Assembly: GCA_030432295.1 (NCBI GenBank)
Contig: JAUIHI010000011.1
Span: 1 to 64,000 of the forward strand
Origin: Anaerolineae bacterium
GTDB lineage: Bacteria; Chloroflexota; Anaerolineae; Caldilineales; Caldilineaceae
Direction: 5' to 3'
DNA: 64,000 bases
Shown piece after piece: positions 34,880 through 43,870 of this stretch. A program made the translations under genes and the position numbers. Position 1 is the first letter of the stretch. Each line of letters starts with the position of its first letter. Below the pieces are notes generated by a model, which was given only the letters and a program-made list of their open reading frames with translations, was not told the DNA's origin and did no database searches.

Positions 34880-35830
34880 ATGAAAACCCCTATGCCCGAA
34901 CGCATTCTCATCGACACCGACCCCGGCATTGACGACGCGATGGCGATCCTCCTGGCCCTGGCCTCGCCGGAAGTGCAGGTGGAGGGCGTCACTGTCGTCT
35001 TTGGCAACAGCGGGGATGTGGCTCTGTTGGCCCGCAACGCGCTCGCCATCCTGGAACTGGCAGGACACACCGGCATCCCTGTGGCTGTGGGCGCGGCCAA
35101 TCCGCTGGTGCGGTCCTATCACGGACGGGGCAGCTCTATCCACGGCGACAACGGCCTGGGCGATGTCGAGTTGTCCCCACCGACCGCTTCACCCATCGCC
35201 CAGAACGCGGCCCACTTTATCATCGACACCTGTCTTGCCAACCCCGGCGAAATCACCCTCGTCACCCTCGGCCCGCTCACAAACATCGCCCTGGCCCTGC
35301 ACATCCGTCCAGACCTGCCCCGCTATGTGCGGCGGCTGGTGATGATGGGTGGAGCAGTCAACGCGGTTGGCAACGTCAGCCCGGTGGCCGAGGCCAATGT
35401 CCACAACGACCCGGAGGCGGCCCGCCTCGTCTTCAACGCAGGCTGGGAGATCACAATGGCCGGGCTGGATGTGACGATGCAAGTGCATATGGACGACGAG
35501 TATTTGGGCGGGTTGCGGGCCTTGGGAAATCACGCCGGCCAGTTTGTCTGGGATATTACCCGCTTCTACATCGCCGCTTACCACCGCTTCGGCTACGAAA
35601 ATATGGTTGTCCACGACTCCTGCGCGCTGATGGCGATCATTCGCCCGGAGTTTTTCACTTCCCAGTTTGCCTATGTGGATGTGGAAACCAGCGGCGAACT
35701 GACCCGGGGCCAGACGATTGGGGACTGGCGACGCCAGTACGGCCACGAACCCCAAACCCACGTTCTGACCGGCGTGGACGACGTGGCTTTCAAGCAGCTA
35801 TACTACGAGCGTATCGCCACACTGCCATAA
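34880..35830 (+). CDS. Inosine/uridine-preferring nucleoside hydrolase family, first copy
   Basis: 316 residues. The N-terminal DTDPGIDDA is the calcium-binding signature of nucleoside hydrolases, which split ribonucleosides into ribose and base. HGDNGLGD near 92 and EANVHNDPEAA near 170 are further active-site blocks. It could also cleave related N-ribosides. The 93-base gap before it contains a loose palindrome of GAACGCGGA type. A second paralogue follows 90 bases downstream. Confidence 0.93.
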   Translation: MKTPMPERILIDTDPGIDDAMAILLALASPEVQVEGVTVVFGNSGDVALLARNALAILELAGHTGIPVAVGAANPLVRSYHGRGSSIHGDNGLGDVELSPPTASPIAQNAAHFIIDTCLANPGEITLVTLGPLTNIALALHIRPDLPRYVRRLVMMGGAVNAVGNVSPVAEANVHNDPEAARLVFNAGWEITMAGLDVTMQVHMDDEYLGGLRALGNHAGQFVWDITRFYIAAYHRFGYENMVVHDSCALMAIIRPEFFTSQFAYVDVETSGELTRGQTIGDWRRQYGHEPQTHVLTGVDDVAFKQLYYERIATLP

Positions 35831-35835
35831 ATCAG

Positions 35836-35904
35836 CTATTGGGCATTAGATATTTGGCAGTGATACAGCGTCGGCGTCACTGCCAAATATCTAATACCCA
35901 ATAG
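35836..35904. repeat. 28-bp palindrome between the two nucleoside hydrolase genes
   Basis: Arms 35836-35863 and 35877-35904 pair with one mismatch. It starts 6 bases after the stop of the first nucleoside hydrolase. The words TATTGGGCATT and GATATTTGG place it in the GATATTGGG family. Confidence 0.85.
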
Positions 35905-35920
35905 CCAATCCCTCACCCCT

Positions 35921-36856
35921 ATGCCCCCACTACCCGTACTTGTTGACTGCGACACCGGCGTGGACGACGCGCTGGCTCTGCTCCTGGCGGCCCGTTCGCC
36001 AGCGTTGGAAATTCTGGGCGTCACCTGTGTGGCTGGGAATGTGCCGTTGGATGCGGTTGTGCCCAATACGCTGACGGTGCTGGACGCGGCCCAGCGCCCG
36101 GAAATCCCCGTGGCAGCGGGCTATGACCGTCCGCTGGTGGCCGCGTTTGAGAGCGCCAGCCACGTCCACGGCGAGGACGGGATGGGATTGCCCGACTGGC
36201 CCCGTTCCATCCGCCGACCGGACAGCCGCCACGCGGTCGATCTGATGGCCGACATTCTGTCCGCCGCGCCAGAGCCGGTGACACTCATCGCCCTGGCTCC
36301 ACTGACCAATCTGGCCGGTTTTGTCCACCGCTATCCCCACCTGCTGCCCCGCATCGCCCGCATTGTGTCGATGGGTGGCTCAGCCTTCACTGGCGGCAAT
36401 ATGACAGCCGCTGCCGAGTTCAACATCGGCTGTGACCCGGAAGCCGCCGCGGTGGTCTACAACAGCGGTGTGCCCATCACCCTCTACGGGCTGGATGTCT
36501 TCCGCCAGGTGACCCTGACCGAAGCCGAAGTGGATGCACTGGAAAACGCGGGCCAGCCCTGGTCATCCCTGCTGGGCGGGCTGTTGCGCTATATCCAGCG
36601 CCGCTTTGGACAGGTCGAACCGGGGCTGGGCGACGGGGGTACTGTCGCCGCCACAATTCTGCCCGATGTCCTTACCACCCATCCCCACCGGGTGGACATC
36701 GAACTGACCGGAACCCACACCCGGGGCATGACCGTTGTGGATCGGCGGGTCGCCAGCAAAGACGCCCGCCACGCCGCGCCGCCGAATGCCGACGTGGCCT
36801 ATGCGATTGATGCCCGGCGCTGCGCAGAATTGTTTGTTAAAATACTTGCCCGATAA
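35921..36856 (+). CDS. Inosine/uridine-preferring nucleoside hydrolase family, second copy
   Basis: 311 residues. The signature is DCDTGVDDA, with Cys in place of one residue of the usual DTDPG, but all metal-binding Asp are kept. HGEDGMGLPD near 78 and EFNIGCDPEAA near 166 (Asn and Asp metal ligands) are conserved. The sequence differs a lot from the first copy, so the two probably prefer different nucleosides. It belongs to the importer and pentose-phosphate gene set. Confidence 0.92.
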   Translation: MPPLPVLVDCDTGVDDALALLLAARSPALEILGVTCVAGNVPLDAVVPNTLTVLDAAQRPEIPVAAGYDRPLVAAFESASHVHGEDGMGLPDWPRSIRRPDSRHAVDLMADILSAAPEPVTLIALAPLTNLAGFVHRYPHLLPRIARIVSMGGSAFTGGNMTAAAEFNIGCDPEAAAVVYNSGVPITLYGLDVFRQVTLTEAEVDALENAGQPWSSLLGGLLRYIQRRFGQVEPGLGDGGTVAATILPDVLTTHPHRVDIELTGTHTRGMTVVDRRVASKDARHAAPPNADVAYAIDARRCAELFVKILAR

Positions 36857-36882
36857 TTGATATTGGGTGTTAGAACGAGGCT

Positions 36883-37011
36883 AGCGCTGGTTGAGTAGGC
36901 GGGTGCTGTTCCCCGCCGTATCGAAACCAAGCGGGTAGAACCGTATGGGCATTCACAACCCGTTCGCTTGATTTCGATACGCCTCGGGGACTCGGCTACT
37001 CAATCAGCGCT
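36883..37011. repeat. Long imperfect palindrome, copy 1 of a MITE-like element
   Basis: 129 bases with outer arms AGCGCTGGTTGAGTAG and CTACTCAATCAGCGCT and inner arms GTATCGAAACCAAGCGGGT and CCCGTTCGCTTGATTTCGAT. The second copy at 47553-47665 has the same four blocks in inverted order. It lies between the second nucleoside hydrolase and the SIS gene. Confidence 0.75.
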
Positions 37012-37072
37012 CACTAGACTCGGCCCGCAGAGTTTCATCCCAGACAAATACCCAATCCCTCAGGAGTTTTCC

Positions 37073-38212
37073 ATGTCCGAATCGCTTTTCTACGAAGATA
37101 TGCTGGCCGAAATTCAGACCCAGCCGAAAAATCTCTCCGGCCTGTTTGAAGCCACGGATTATATGATTCGGGATGTGTTGACCCCCAAGCAGATTCTCTC
37201 GCTGCATCGGGTCTTTCTCACCGGCTGCGGCGACAGCCACCACGCATCCCTCTGCGCGGAGCTGGCCTTCGAAAGCATTGCTGGGCTGCCCTGCGAGCCG
37301 ATGACCGCCATGCAGTTGGCCCGCTACGCCGCGGACCACATCCCCACCCCTTTCCCCGACGACCCGCTGGTGGTGGGCATCAGCGTCAGCGGATCCGTAG
37401 CCCGCACAGCCGAGGCCATTGCCCAAGCCCGCAAACGGAGCGCGCTGGTGCTGGGACTCACTGGCAATCCCGACGGCGCGCTGGCCAAAGCGGCCCAGGG
37501 CCACATCGCCCAAATGCACATCCCCGCCCTGCCCAAAGCGCCGGGGACCACCAGCTACGCGGCCAATCTGAGCGCGCTGCTCCTCCTCGCCATCCGCCTG
37601 GGGGAAATCCGCAACGTCTATCACCAGACCGTCGCCAACGATCTGCGGGCCGAACTGCGGGGCGTCTACGAAGTGATGGCGGCTACGATTGAGGCCAGCG
37701 ACGGGTTGGCCTCTCAACTGGCCGACGAGTACGCGTCTGTGCCCGAATTTGTCTTCACCGGCCACGGCCCCAACTTCGGCAGCGCGCTCTTCTCCGCGGC
37801 CAAAATCATCGAAGCCAGCGGTGCGTCGGCCTGGGGCCAGGACACAGAAGAGTGGGCGCACCTGCAATACTTCTGCAAGCACAGCCCCACGCCCACATTT
37901 GTGATTGCCCCCCCCGGCTCCGGCTACAGCCGTGCCCTGGAACTGGTGCACATTATGAAACGCATCGGTCGCCGGGTGATCGCAGTGGTGGACAGGGACG
38001 ACACCGAAATCGCTCGTCTGGCCGATCTGGTGCTGCCGGTGGTGGGGAAAGTGCGGGAAGCCTTCAGCCCGCTGGTCTACACTTTGGCAGGCGAATTGTT
38101 CGCCGCCCATCACAGCCGGGCCACAGGCGAACCCCCTTTCCGCAGCTTTGCCGGGGTCTACGCAGCAGAGACGACGAGCGGGAATTTTATCTATACAGAG
38201 GCGGTTGAATGA
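37073..38212 (+). CDS. SIS-domain sugar-phosphate isomerase-like protein
   Basis: 379 residues with two SIS domains, like the isomerase half of glucosamine-6-phosphate synthase but without the glutaminase half. VFLTGCGDSHHASL and VGISVSGSVARTAEA mark the first sugar-phosphate site, and FVFTGHGPNFGSALFSA with EEWAHLQYF the second. It probably handles a phosphorylated sugar or amino sugar as an isomerase, deaminase or regulator. ATG 37073 has AGGAG before it; the upstream frame is repeat. The neighbours are nucleoside hydrolases and pentose-phosphate genes. Confidence 0.85.
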   Translation: MSESLFYEDMLAEIQTQPKNLSGLFEATDYMIRDVLTPKQILSLHRVFLTGCGDSHHASLCAELAFESIAGLPCEPMTAMQLARYAADHIPTPFPDDPLVVGISVSGSVARTAEAIAQARKRSALVLGLTGNPDGALAKAAQGHIAQMHIPALPKAPGTTSYAANLSALLLLAIRLGEIRNVYHQTVANDLRAELRGVYEVMAATIEASDGLASQLADEYASVPEFVFTGHGPNFGSALFSAAKIIEASGASAWGQDTEEWAHLQYFCKHSPTPTFVIAPPGSGYSRALELVHIMKRIGRRVIAVVDRDDTEIARLADLVLPVVGKVREAFSPLVYTLAGELFAAHHSRATGEPPFRSFAGVYAAETTSGNFIYTEAVE

Positions 38213-38417
38213 ACGGTTGAGTGAAAGGGCAGATCGGTGATAAGATGAAGACGCAATTTTGGATTTCTACGCCAACAGACGACTCCACTACAAAACAGAG
38301 GCTTCTCCCGCAAAGGCGCAGAGACGCAAAGAGATGCGGGTGAAACATCCGTCTTCATCAGCGTTCATCAGTGGCTCAAAAAGTTTTGGCAGTCGGATCA
38401 CAGACAGGAGCAATTCC

Positions 38418-41216
38418 ATGACAAAGATGCATGAATTGGCAGTGGCCGGACAATCGATCTGGCTGGACTACATCCGCCGGGCCTTTTTGGACGCGGGTAA
38501 ACTGAACGATTTGGTCAACCGGGGGCTGCGGGGCGTTACGTCCAACCCCTCCATCTTCCAGCAGGCCATCACCAGCAGCACAGACTACAACGCGGCCATC
38601 GAGCGGCTGGTGAGCGAAGGGCTGACCGTCAACGACATCTACGAAACCCTGGCCATCCAGGACATTCGCCGGGCCGCGGACATCCTGCGCCCGGTCTACG
38701 AACGCACGGACGCCCTGGACGGCTATGTGAGCCTGGAGGTGAACCCCAAACTGGCCTACGACACCGAAGGCACAGTGATGGAGGCCCGCCGTCTCTTCTC
38801 GATGGTGGACAGACCGAATGTGATGATCAAAGTACCAGCCACGCCCCAGGGCATCCCCGCCATCGAAACGCTGATCGGCGAAGGCATCAATGTGAATGTG
38901 ACGCTGATGTTCTCCCTGAAACACTACGATGAGACCGCCAACGCCTACATCAGCGGGCTGGAGCGACTGGCCGCCAGCCACGTGGACTACAGCAAAGTGG
39001 CCTCTGTGGCCTCTTTCTTCGTCAGCCGGGTGGATGGGGTTGTGGACAAAAAAGTGACTGCCCTGGGCCACCCGGAACTGGAAGGCAAAATCGCCATCGC
39101 CAATGCGCGCATGGCCTACGACCGCTTCAAAGCCACCTTCAGCGGCCCCCGCTGGGAGAAGCTGGCGGCCAAAGGGGCACGGGTCCAGCGCCCCCTGTGG
39201 GGCAGCACCAGCACCAAAAACCCGGCCTTCCCCGACACCCTCTACGTGGACGAACTGATCGGCCCCCACACCGTCAATACTTTGCCGCTGAATACGCTGG
39301 ACGCCTTTATGGATCACGGCACTGTGGCCCGCACAGTGGACGCGGACCCGGCAGCCGACCGCCAGCTTCTGTCCGAGTTGGCCGAGCTGGGCATCGATCT
39401 GGACGAAATCACCGAACAACTGCAAAAGGACGGGGTGAAATCCTTTGCCGACGCCTTCGATGTACTGATGCAGAGCATTGCCGACAAGGCCAGCAGCTTC
39501 TCCGGCAGCAGCAGCCACAGTTTGAACCAGCGGGTGCGTCTGCATCTGGCCGGCCAGCAGACCGCGGTGGACGCGGCCCTGGCCCAGATGGACGAGAGCC
39601 AACTGGTCGCCCGCATCTGGGCCAACAGCTACACCGTCTGGAAACCAGAGCCGGAGGAGATCAGCAACCGGCTGGGCTGGCTGCGCATTGCCGAGGCGAT
39701 GAAACGGGAGAGCCAGTGCATCGACGGGCTGGTGCAGGACTTCCAGAACGAGGGCTACAAACAGGCGATTGTGCTGGGGATGGGCGGCAGCAGCCTGGCC
39801 CCGGAGGTCTTTGGTCGCTCGTTCCGGGGCACGGAGATCGGTCTGACGATTCTGGACAGCACCCACCCGGACGAAGTGGCTGCGGAGGCCCAGGCACTGG
39901 ACCCGGCAGCCACTCTCTTTATCGTCTCCACCAAATCGGGGACGACCGCAGAGACCGACTCCTTCTTCAAATATTTCTACAACCTGACTGTGGACGCCGT
40001 GGGCGTTGAACAGGCAGGCCAGCACTTCATTGCCATCACCGACCCCGGCTCCAAACTGGTCACACTGGCCGAAGCCTACAACTTCCGGGCCATTTACATC
40101 AATGACCCGGACATCGGCGGGCGCTATTCGGCCCTCTCCCACTTCGGGCTGATCCCTGCCAGTCTGGTGGGGGTGGACCTGAACCGGCTCCTGCGCCGGG
40201 CCACGGGTGCGATGAACAGTTGCGGCAGCCATGTCAACGCCAGCCAGAACCCGGGTGCAATCATCGGCGCGGTGTTGGGTGAACTGGCCAAGGCAGGCCG
40301 GGACAAACTGACAATCGTCGCCTCGCCCCAGATTGCCAGCTTTGGGGATTGGCTGGAACAGTTGGTGGCCGAAAGCCTGGGCAAAGAGGGCAAAGGCATT
40401 CTGCCCGTCGTCGGCGAGGCGCTGGGCGGGCCGGACGTCTACGGCGATGACCGGCTCTTTGTCTACCTCCAATGCAGCGACGACGAGGAGCAGAACGGGC
40501 CAATCCACGCCCTGCGCGAGGCGGGCCAGCCGGTGATTCAGGTCCACTTCCGAGACATCTACGACCTGGCCGAGCAGTTCTTCGTCTGGGAGTTTGCCGT
40601 GGCCGTGGCTGGCGAACGGCTGGGCGTCAACCCCTTCGACCAGCCCAATGTAGAGTCGGCCAAAGTCCAGGCCCGCAAGATGCTGGACGCCTACAGCGAG
40701 ACCGGCCAACTGCCCGAACTGACCGCAGCCCTCTCCGACGGCAACGCCACCCTCTACGGCGATGTCACGGCGTCCGACCTGCCCGGCGCCATCCGGGACT
40801 TTCTCGACAGCGCCCAGCCCGGCGATTACGTGGCGATTCAGGCCTATGTCCAGCCCAGCCCGGCGATGACGAAGGCATTGGCTGGTCTGCAATCCGCCAT
40901 CCGCAACCGGACCAAAGCCGCGGTGACACTCGGCTTCGGCCCCCGCTTCCTCCATTCCACCGGCCAGCTCCACAAAGGCGACGGGGGCAACGGCCTCTTC
41001 CTGCAACTGGTGGACCAGCCCCAGAGCGACCTGCCCATCCCGGACAGCGCGGGCAAGCCAGAGAGCAGTGTCAGTTTTGGCACACTCGTCGCCTCCCAAT
41101 CCCTGGGCGACCGCCAGGCCCTGCTCGACGCGGGCCGCCGGGTGTTGCGCATCGATCTGAACGGCGCACCGGCCGCGGTGGTGGGGCGGATTGGGGAGGC
41201 GGTACGCGGGCAGTAG
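38418..41216 (+). CDS. Bifunctional transaldolase/glucose-6-phosphate isomerase
   Basis: 932 residues. The first ~370 are transaldolase, with the Schiff-base Lys in NVMIKVPAT and GVTSNPSIFQ near the start. The remainder is glucose-6-phosphate isomerase, with VLGMGGSSLAPEVF and LFIVSTKSGTTAETDSF as sugar-phosphate motifs. The fusion is known in Chloroflexota, Actinobacteria and Cyanobacteria and links the pentose-phosphate pathway with glycolysis. ATG 38418 follows GGAG; the upstream frame contains dispersed-repeat words such as CGCAAAGGCGCAGAGACGC. It lies before rpiA. Confidence 0.95.
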   Translation: MTKMHELAVAGQSIWLDYIRRAFLDAGKLNDLVNRGLRGVTSNPSIFQQAITSSTDYNAAIERLVSEGLTVNDIYETLAIQDIRRAADILRPVYERTDALDGYVSLEVNPKLAYDTEGTVMEARRLFSMVDRPNVMIKVPATPQGIPAIETLIGEGINVNVTLMFSLKHYDETANAYISGLERLAASHVDYSKVASVASFFVSRVDGVVDKKVTALGHPELEGKIAIANARMAYDRFKATFSGPRWEKLAAKGARVQRPLWGSTSTKNPAFPDTLYVDELIGPHTVNTLPLNTLDAFMDHGTVARTVDADPAADRQLLSELAELGIDLDEITEQLQKDGVKSFADAFDVLMQSIADKASSFSGSSSHSLNQRVRLHLAGQQTAVDAALAQMDESQLVARIWANSYTVWKPEPEEISNRLGWLRIAEAMKRESQCIDGLVQDFQNEGYKQAIVLGMGGSSLAPEVFGRSFRGTEIGLTILDSTHPDEVAAEAQALDPAATLFIVSTKSGTTAETDSFFKYFYNLTVDAVGVEQAGQHFIAITDPGSKLVTLAEAYNFRAIYINDPDIGGRYSALSHFGLIPASLVGVDLNRLLRRATGAMNSCGSHVNASQNPGAIIGAVLGELAKAGRDKLTIVASPQIASFGDWLEQLVAESLGKEGKGILPVVGEALGGPDVYGDDRLFVYLQCSDDEEQNGPIHALREAGQPVIQVHFRDIYDLAEQFFVWEFAVAVAGERLGVNPFDQPNVESAKVQARKMLDAYSETGQLPELTAALSDGNATLYGDVTASDLPGAIRDFLDSAQPGDYVAIQAYVQPSPAMTKALAGLQSAIRNRTKAAVTLGFGPRFLHSTGQLHKGDGGNGLFLQLVDQPQSDLPIPDSAGKPESSVSFGTLVASQSLGDRQALLDAGRRVLRIDLNGAPAAVVGRIGEAVRGQ

Positions 41217-41227
41217 GACGAACACTT

Positions 41228-41285
41228 CCAATCAACCAATGAACCAATCAACAACTGACTGTTGATTGGTTCATTGGTTGATTGG
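41228..41285. repeat. Perfect 26-bp palindrome (CCAATCAAC family)
   Basis: Arms 41228-41253 and 41260-41285 are exact reverse complements with a 6-base loop, 12 bases after the stop of the Tal-Pgi gene. The arm differs from that at 5716-5772 by one base, and the change is matched in the partner arm. Confidence 0.88.
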
Positions 41286-41305
41286 GCAAATTCAGTGGAG
41301 ACTGT

Positions 41306-42007
41306 ATGACAACTTCTGTTGAACGTTTGAAACGCCAGGCCGCCGAAGCCGCGGTGGACCTGATCCAGCCGGGGATGGTGGTGGGGCTGGGTGCGGGGAG
41401 CACTGCGCTCAAAGCCATCGAGTGCATCGGCGAGCGGGTGGCCGACGGACGGCTGCACGGGATTGTGGGCGTGCCCTGTTCGGCGCAGGTGGCGTCGGAT
41501 GCCCAGCGGCTGGGCGTGCCCCTGACGACTCTGGACGAACACCCGGTGCTCGATCTGACGATTGACGGCGCGGATGAGGTGGACCCCCAACTGCGGGTGA
41601 TCAAAGGCGGCGGCGGCGCGCTGTTGCGGGAAAAGATTGTGGCCCAGGCCAGCCGCCGGGAAATTATTATTGTGGACGAGGGCAAACTCTCGGACAGGCT
41701 GGGGACAACCTGGGCGCTGCCGGTAGAGGTAATCCCCTTTGGCTGGCGCACCCATCTGGACTTTTTCGCGAGTCTGGGCGCAACTGTGACCGTGCGCACA
41801 GCGGACCGCAACGCCTGGTTTCGCACAGACAGCGGCAATCTGATTCTGGACTGCAATTTCGGGCCGATGGCAGACCCGGACGCACTGGCCGCGGTCCTGG
41901 AGAGCCGGGCCGGGATTGTGGAGCACGGGCTGTTTATCGGGCTGGTCTCTGCGGTGGTGGTGGCGGGGAAGGACGGGGTGTGGTGGCTGGGCGGGAAGAA
42001 GGGGTGA
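41306..42007 (+). CDS. rpiA: Ribose-5-phosphate isomerase A
   Basis: 233 residues, full length. It interconverts ribose-5-phosphate and ribulose-5-phosphate. [13 protein letters not shown] near 30, [11 protein letters not shown] near 90 (catalytic Asp) and [12 protein letters not shown] near 105 (catalytic Glu and Lys region) are the family blocks. ATG 41306 was chosen because homology begins there. It follows the Tal-Pgi gene, completing the non-oxidative pentose-phosphate set, and could take up ribose released by the nucleoside hydrolases once phosphorylated. Confidence 0.95.
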   Translation: MTTSVERLKRQAAEAAVDLIQPGMVVGLGAGSTALKAIECIGERVADGRLHGIVGVPCSAQVASDAQRLGVPLTTLDEHPVLDLTIDGADEVDPQLRVIKGGGGALLREKIVAQASRREIIIVDEGKLSDRLGTTWALPVEVIPFGWRTHLDFFASLGATVTVRTADRNAWFRTDSGNLILDCNFGPMADPDALAAVLESRAGIVEHGLFIGLVSAVVVAGKDGVWWLGGKKG

Positions 42008-42016
42008 TACTCGTAC

Positions 42017-42090
42017 CCACGCTCCCGCGTGGATGCGTAGCCCGGACACTCTGCGTCCCCCAGCCGTTCCCACGCGGAGCGATGGGAACG
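42017..42090. repeat. Two small hairpins between convergent rpiA and uracil-DNA glycosylase genes
   Basis: CCACGC-TCCC-GCGTGG at 42017-42032 and CGTTCCCA...TGGGAACG at 42065-42090. They may act as terminators for both genes but lack T runs. Confidence 0.5.
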
Positions 42091-42098
42091 ATGAAAGT

Positions 42099-42776
42099 CT
42101 ACACCAGCAGCCCCTTTGCCGTCGCCAGTACTTCGTCCATCATCTCTGCGGTCAGCCGACCCGTGCGGGTGTTCTGCTGGCTGGGGTGATAGGAAGCGAG
42201 GATGGCAGGCAGGCCATCGGGGAGGGTGTGGTGTGTGCCGTGGCCGAAAGCCAGCCGGGGGATGTCGTGTCCCAGCGCCCGCAACCCGGCCAGATAGCCG
42301 TCGAAGGCGATGCGGCCAAAGGGCATCACCACCTGGACCTGGGGCAGCAGGGCCAGTTCCCGCTCCAGAAAGGGGCGGCAGGCAGCAATCTCCGCCGCGA
42401 CGGGTCTGTTCTGGGGCGGCACACAGCGGGCCACGGAAGTGATGTAACAGTCGATCAGTTCCAGCCCGTCAGCCAAATCGGTGGAATTGGGCTGGTTGGC
42501 AAAACCCGCCCGGTGCAGGGCCGGGTAGAGAAAGTCACCCGAAGCATCGCCGGTGAAGACCCGACCTGTGCGGTTGGCTCCGTGCGCGCCGGGGGCCATC
42601 CCCACCAGCAGCAAACGCGCGTCCGGGTCGCCGAAGCCGGGCACGGGTTTGCCCCAGTAGTCCCACTCCCGCCAGGCTCGGCGTTTGGTGGCGGCTACCT
42701 CTTCTCGCCAGCTCACCAACCGGGGGCAGGCGTGGCAAGCGGTCACATCCGCGTGGAGTTGGGGGAGACTATCCAT
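42099..42776 (-). CDS. Uracil-DNA glycosylase, family 5 (UdgB-like)
   Basis: 225 residues. It removes uracil (and possibly hypoxanthine) from DNA. Motif A reads GMAPGAHGANRTGR, which lacks the catalytic polar residue of families 1 and 4 and is typical of family 5. The second motif is SYHPSQQNTRTGRL. Cys16, Cys19, Cys118 and another Cys fit a 4Fe-4S cluster. Its start codon overlaps the stop of the AraD1 gene by one base (TGATG), so translation is coupled although the functions seem unrelated. Confidence 0.9.
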   Translation of the reverse strand: MDSLPQLHADVTACHACPRLVSWREEVAATKRRAWREWDYWGKPVPGFGDPDARLLLVGMAPGAHGANRTGRVFTGDASGDFLYPALHRAGFANQPNSTDLADGLELIDCYITSVARCVPPQNRPVAAEIAACRPFLERELALLPQVQVVMPFGRIAFDGYLAGLRALGHDIPRLAFGHGTHHTLPDGLPAILASYHPSQQNTRTGRLTAEMMDEVLATAKGLLV

Positions 42777-43774
42777 CAGAGCGTCCGAACTGCTACCAGC
42801 GCGTCGGCGGCGTCGCTCACCGCCAGCCGGTTCTGCAAGGGACGGCCAAAGCCCGGCGCGCTGATCTCAAAGATGTCCCCGTCTTGGGTGGTGACGCCCG
42901 CGGCGAAGCTGAGTGTGGCTGTGCCGAAGTAGTGGCAGTGGACATCGCCGGGGCGGCGGAAGAGGGGATATTTGAAGTGGTGGTGTTCGATGTTGGCCAG
43001 GGTGTGGGTCATATTCGCCTCCCCGGTCAGAAAGGGCGCTGACCACAACTCCGCACCGTCGCGCAAAATGCGGGATGTGCCTTCGATGGCCGCGGGCGGT
43101 TCGCCCACCAGCAGTTCCGGGCCAAAGGCACAGGCCCGCAGTTTGGAGTGGGCCAAGTAGAGATAGTTCTGCCGTTCCAAAATGTGATCCGAAAATTCGT
43201 TGCCCAGGGCAAAGCCGACCCGCAGCACTTCGCCCCCATCGCCAATCACATACAGGCCGACCAATTCCGGCTCTTCGCCCCCGTCCAGCGCCCAGGCAGG
43301 AGAGAGCAGATCGCCGCCGGGCGAAGCCACGACTGAGCCGTCGCCTTTGTAGAACCATTCGGGCTGTACGCCCACCTGTCCCGCGGCCGGTTTGCCCCCT
43401 TCCAGCCCCAACTGAAACATTTTCATAGAATCGGTCAGGCTGTCGGCCTCCGCGGCCAGTTTGGCGTGCATCGCGTCCCGGGCCTGGGCGCTGCCCAAGT
43501 GGTCCAGCCCTGTCCCGGTGACGAAGCAGTGGGCCGGGTCCGGGTGATCCAACGGCGACAGCAGGCGGCCCTCGGCGGCGATGGCCACGTAGTCAATGGT
43601 TTTGTCCCTCAGATGCTCTTTGACCATTTCGGCCAGGGAGACGCTGGCGCGGGCGGCTGCCAGGGCCAATTCGCGTACCGATTGGCTCCGGCCCACGATT
43701 TGCAGTGTATTGTCATCGACAATCAGTCCGACGCGACGCTTGCCTTTGGGCGTTACGAATTGTACCAGACGCAT
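42776..43774 (-). CDS. AraD1/GguC family protein (fumarylacetoacetate-hydrolase-like fold)
   Basis: 332 residues from ATG 43774. The N-terminus MRLVQFVTPKGKRRVGLI is typical of the GguC/AraD1 group. PEWFYKGDGSVVASPGGDL and DGGEEPELVGLYVI are the central blocks, with Glu residues for a metal. Characterised AraD1 enzymes dehydrate L-2-keto-3-deoxyarabonate in oxidative pentose breakdown. The presence of two sugar-acid dehydratase-like genes in the window agrees with such a path. Frames beyond 43774 run into a palindrome. Confidence 0.85.
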   Translation of the reverse strand: MRLVQFVTPKGKRRVGLIVDDNTLQIVGRSQSVRELALAAARASVSLAEMVKEHLRDKTIDYVAIAAEGRLLSPLDHPDPAHCFVTGTGLDHLGSAQARDAMHAKLAAEADSLTDSMKMFQLGLEGGKPAAGQVGVQPEWFYKGDGSVVASPGGDLLSPAWALDGGEEPELVGLYVIGDGGEVLRVGFALGNEFSDHILERQNYLYLAHSKLRACAFGPELLVGEPPAAIEGTSRILRDGAELWSAPFLTGEANMTHTLANIEHHHFKYPLFRRPGDVHCHYFGTATLSFAAGVTTQDGDIFEISAPGFGRPLQNRLAVSDAADALVAVRTL

Positions 43775-43814
43775 AGAGGAATCTCCACGAAGAGGGGGAA
43801 GGATATTTTCTGTA

Positions 43815-43862
43815 GTGGAAAGTGCGTGAACCGGTATGCGGGCTGGTTCACGCACTTTCCAC
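43815..43862. repeat. Perfect 18-bp palindrome after the PA14 gene
   Basis: Arms 43815-43832 and 43845-43862 are exact reverse complements, 9 bases after the PA14-gene stop on the minus strand and 41 bases before the AraD1 start. Confidence 0.85.
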
Positions 43863-43870
43863 ATATGCCG

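Noticed and set aside
38376-41231. Very long minus-strand open frame opposite the Tal-Pgi gene
   Set aside because: The plus frame has clear transaldolase and isomerase motifs. The opposite frame is a shadow caused by GC-rich codon use, with a low-complexity His/Gly/Gln-rich translation.
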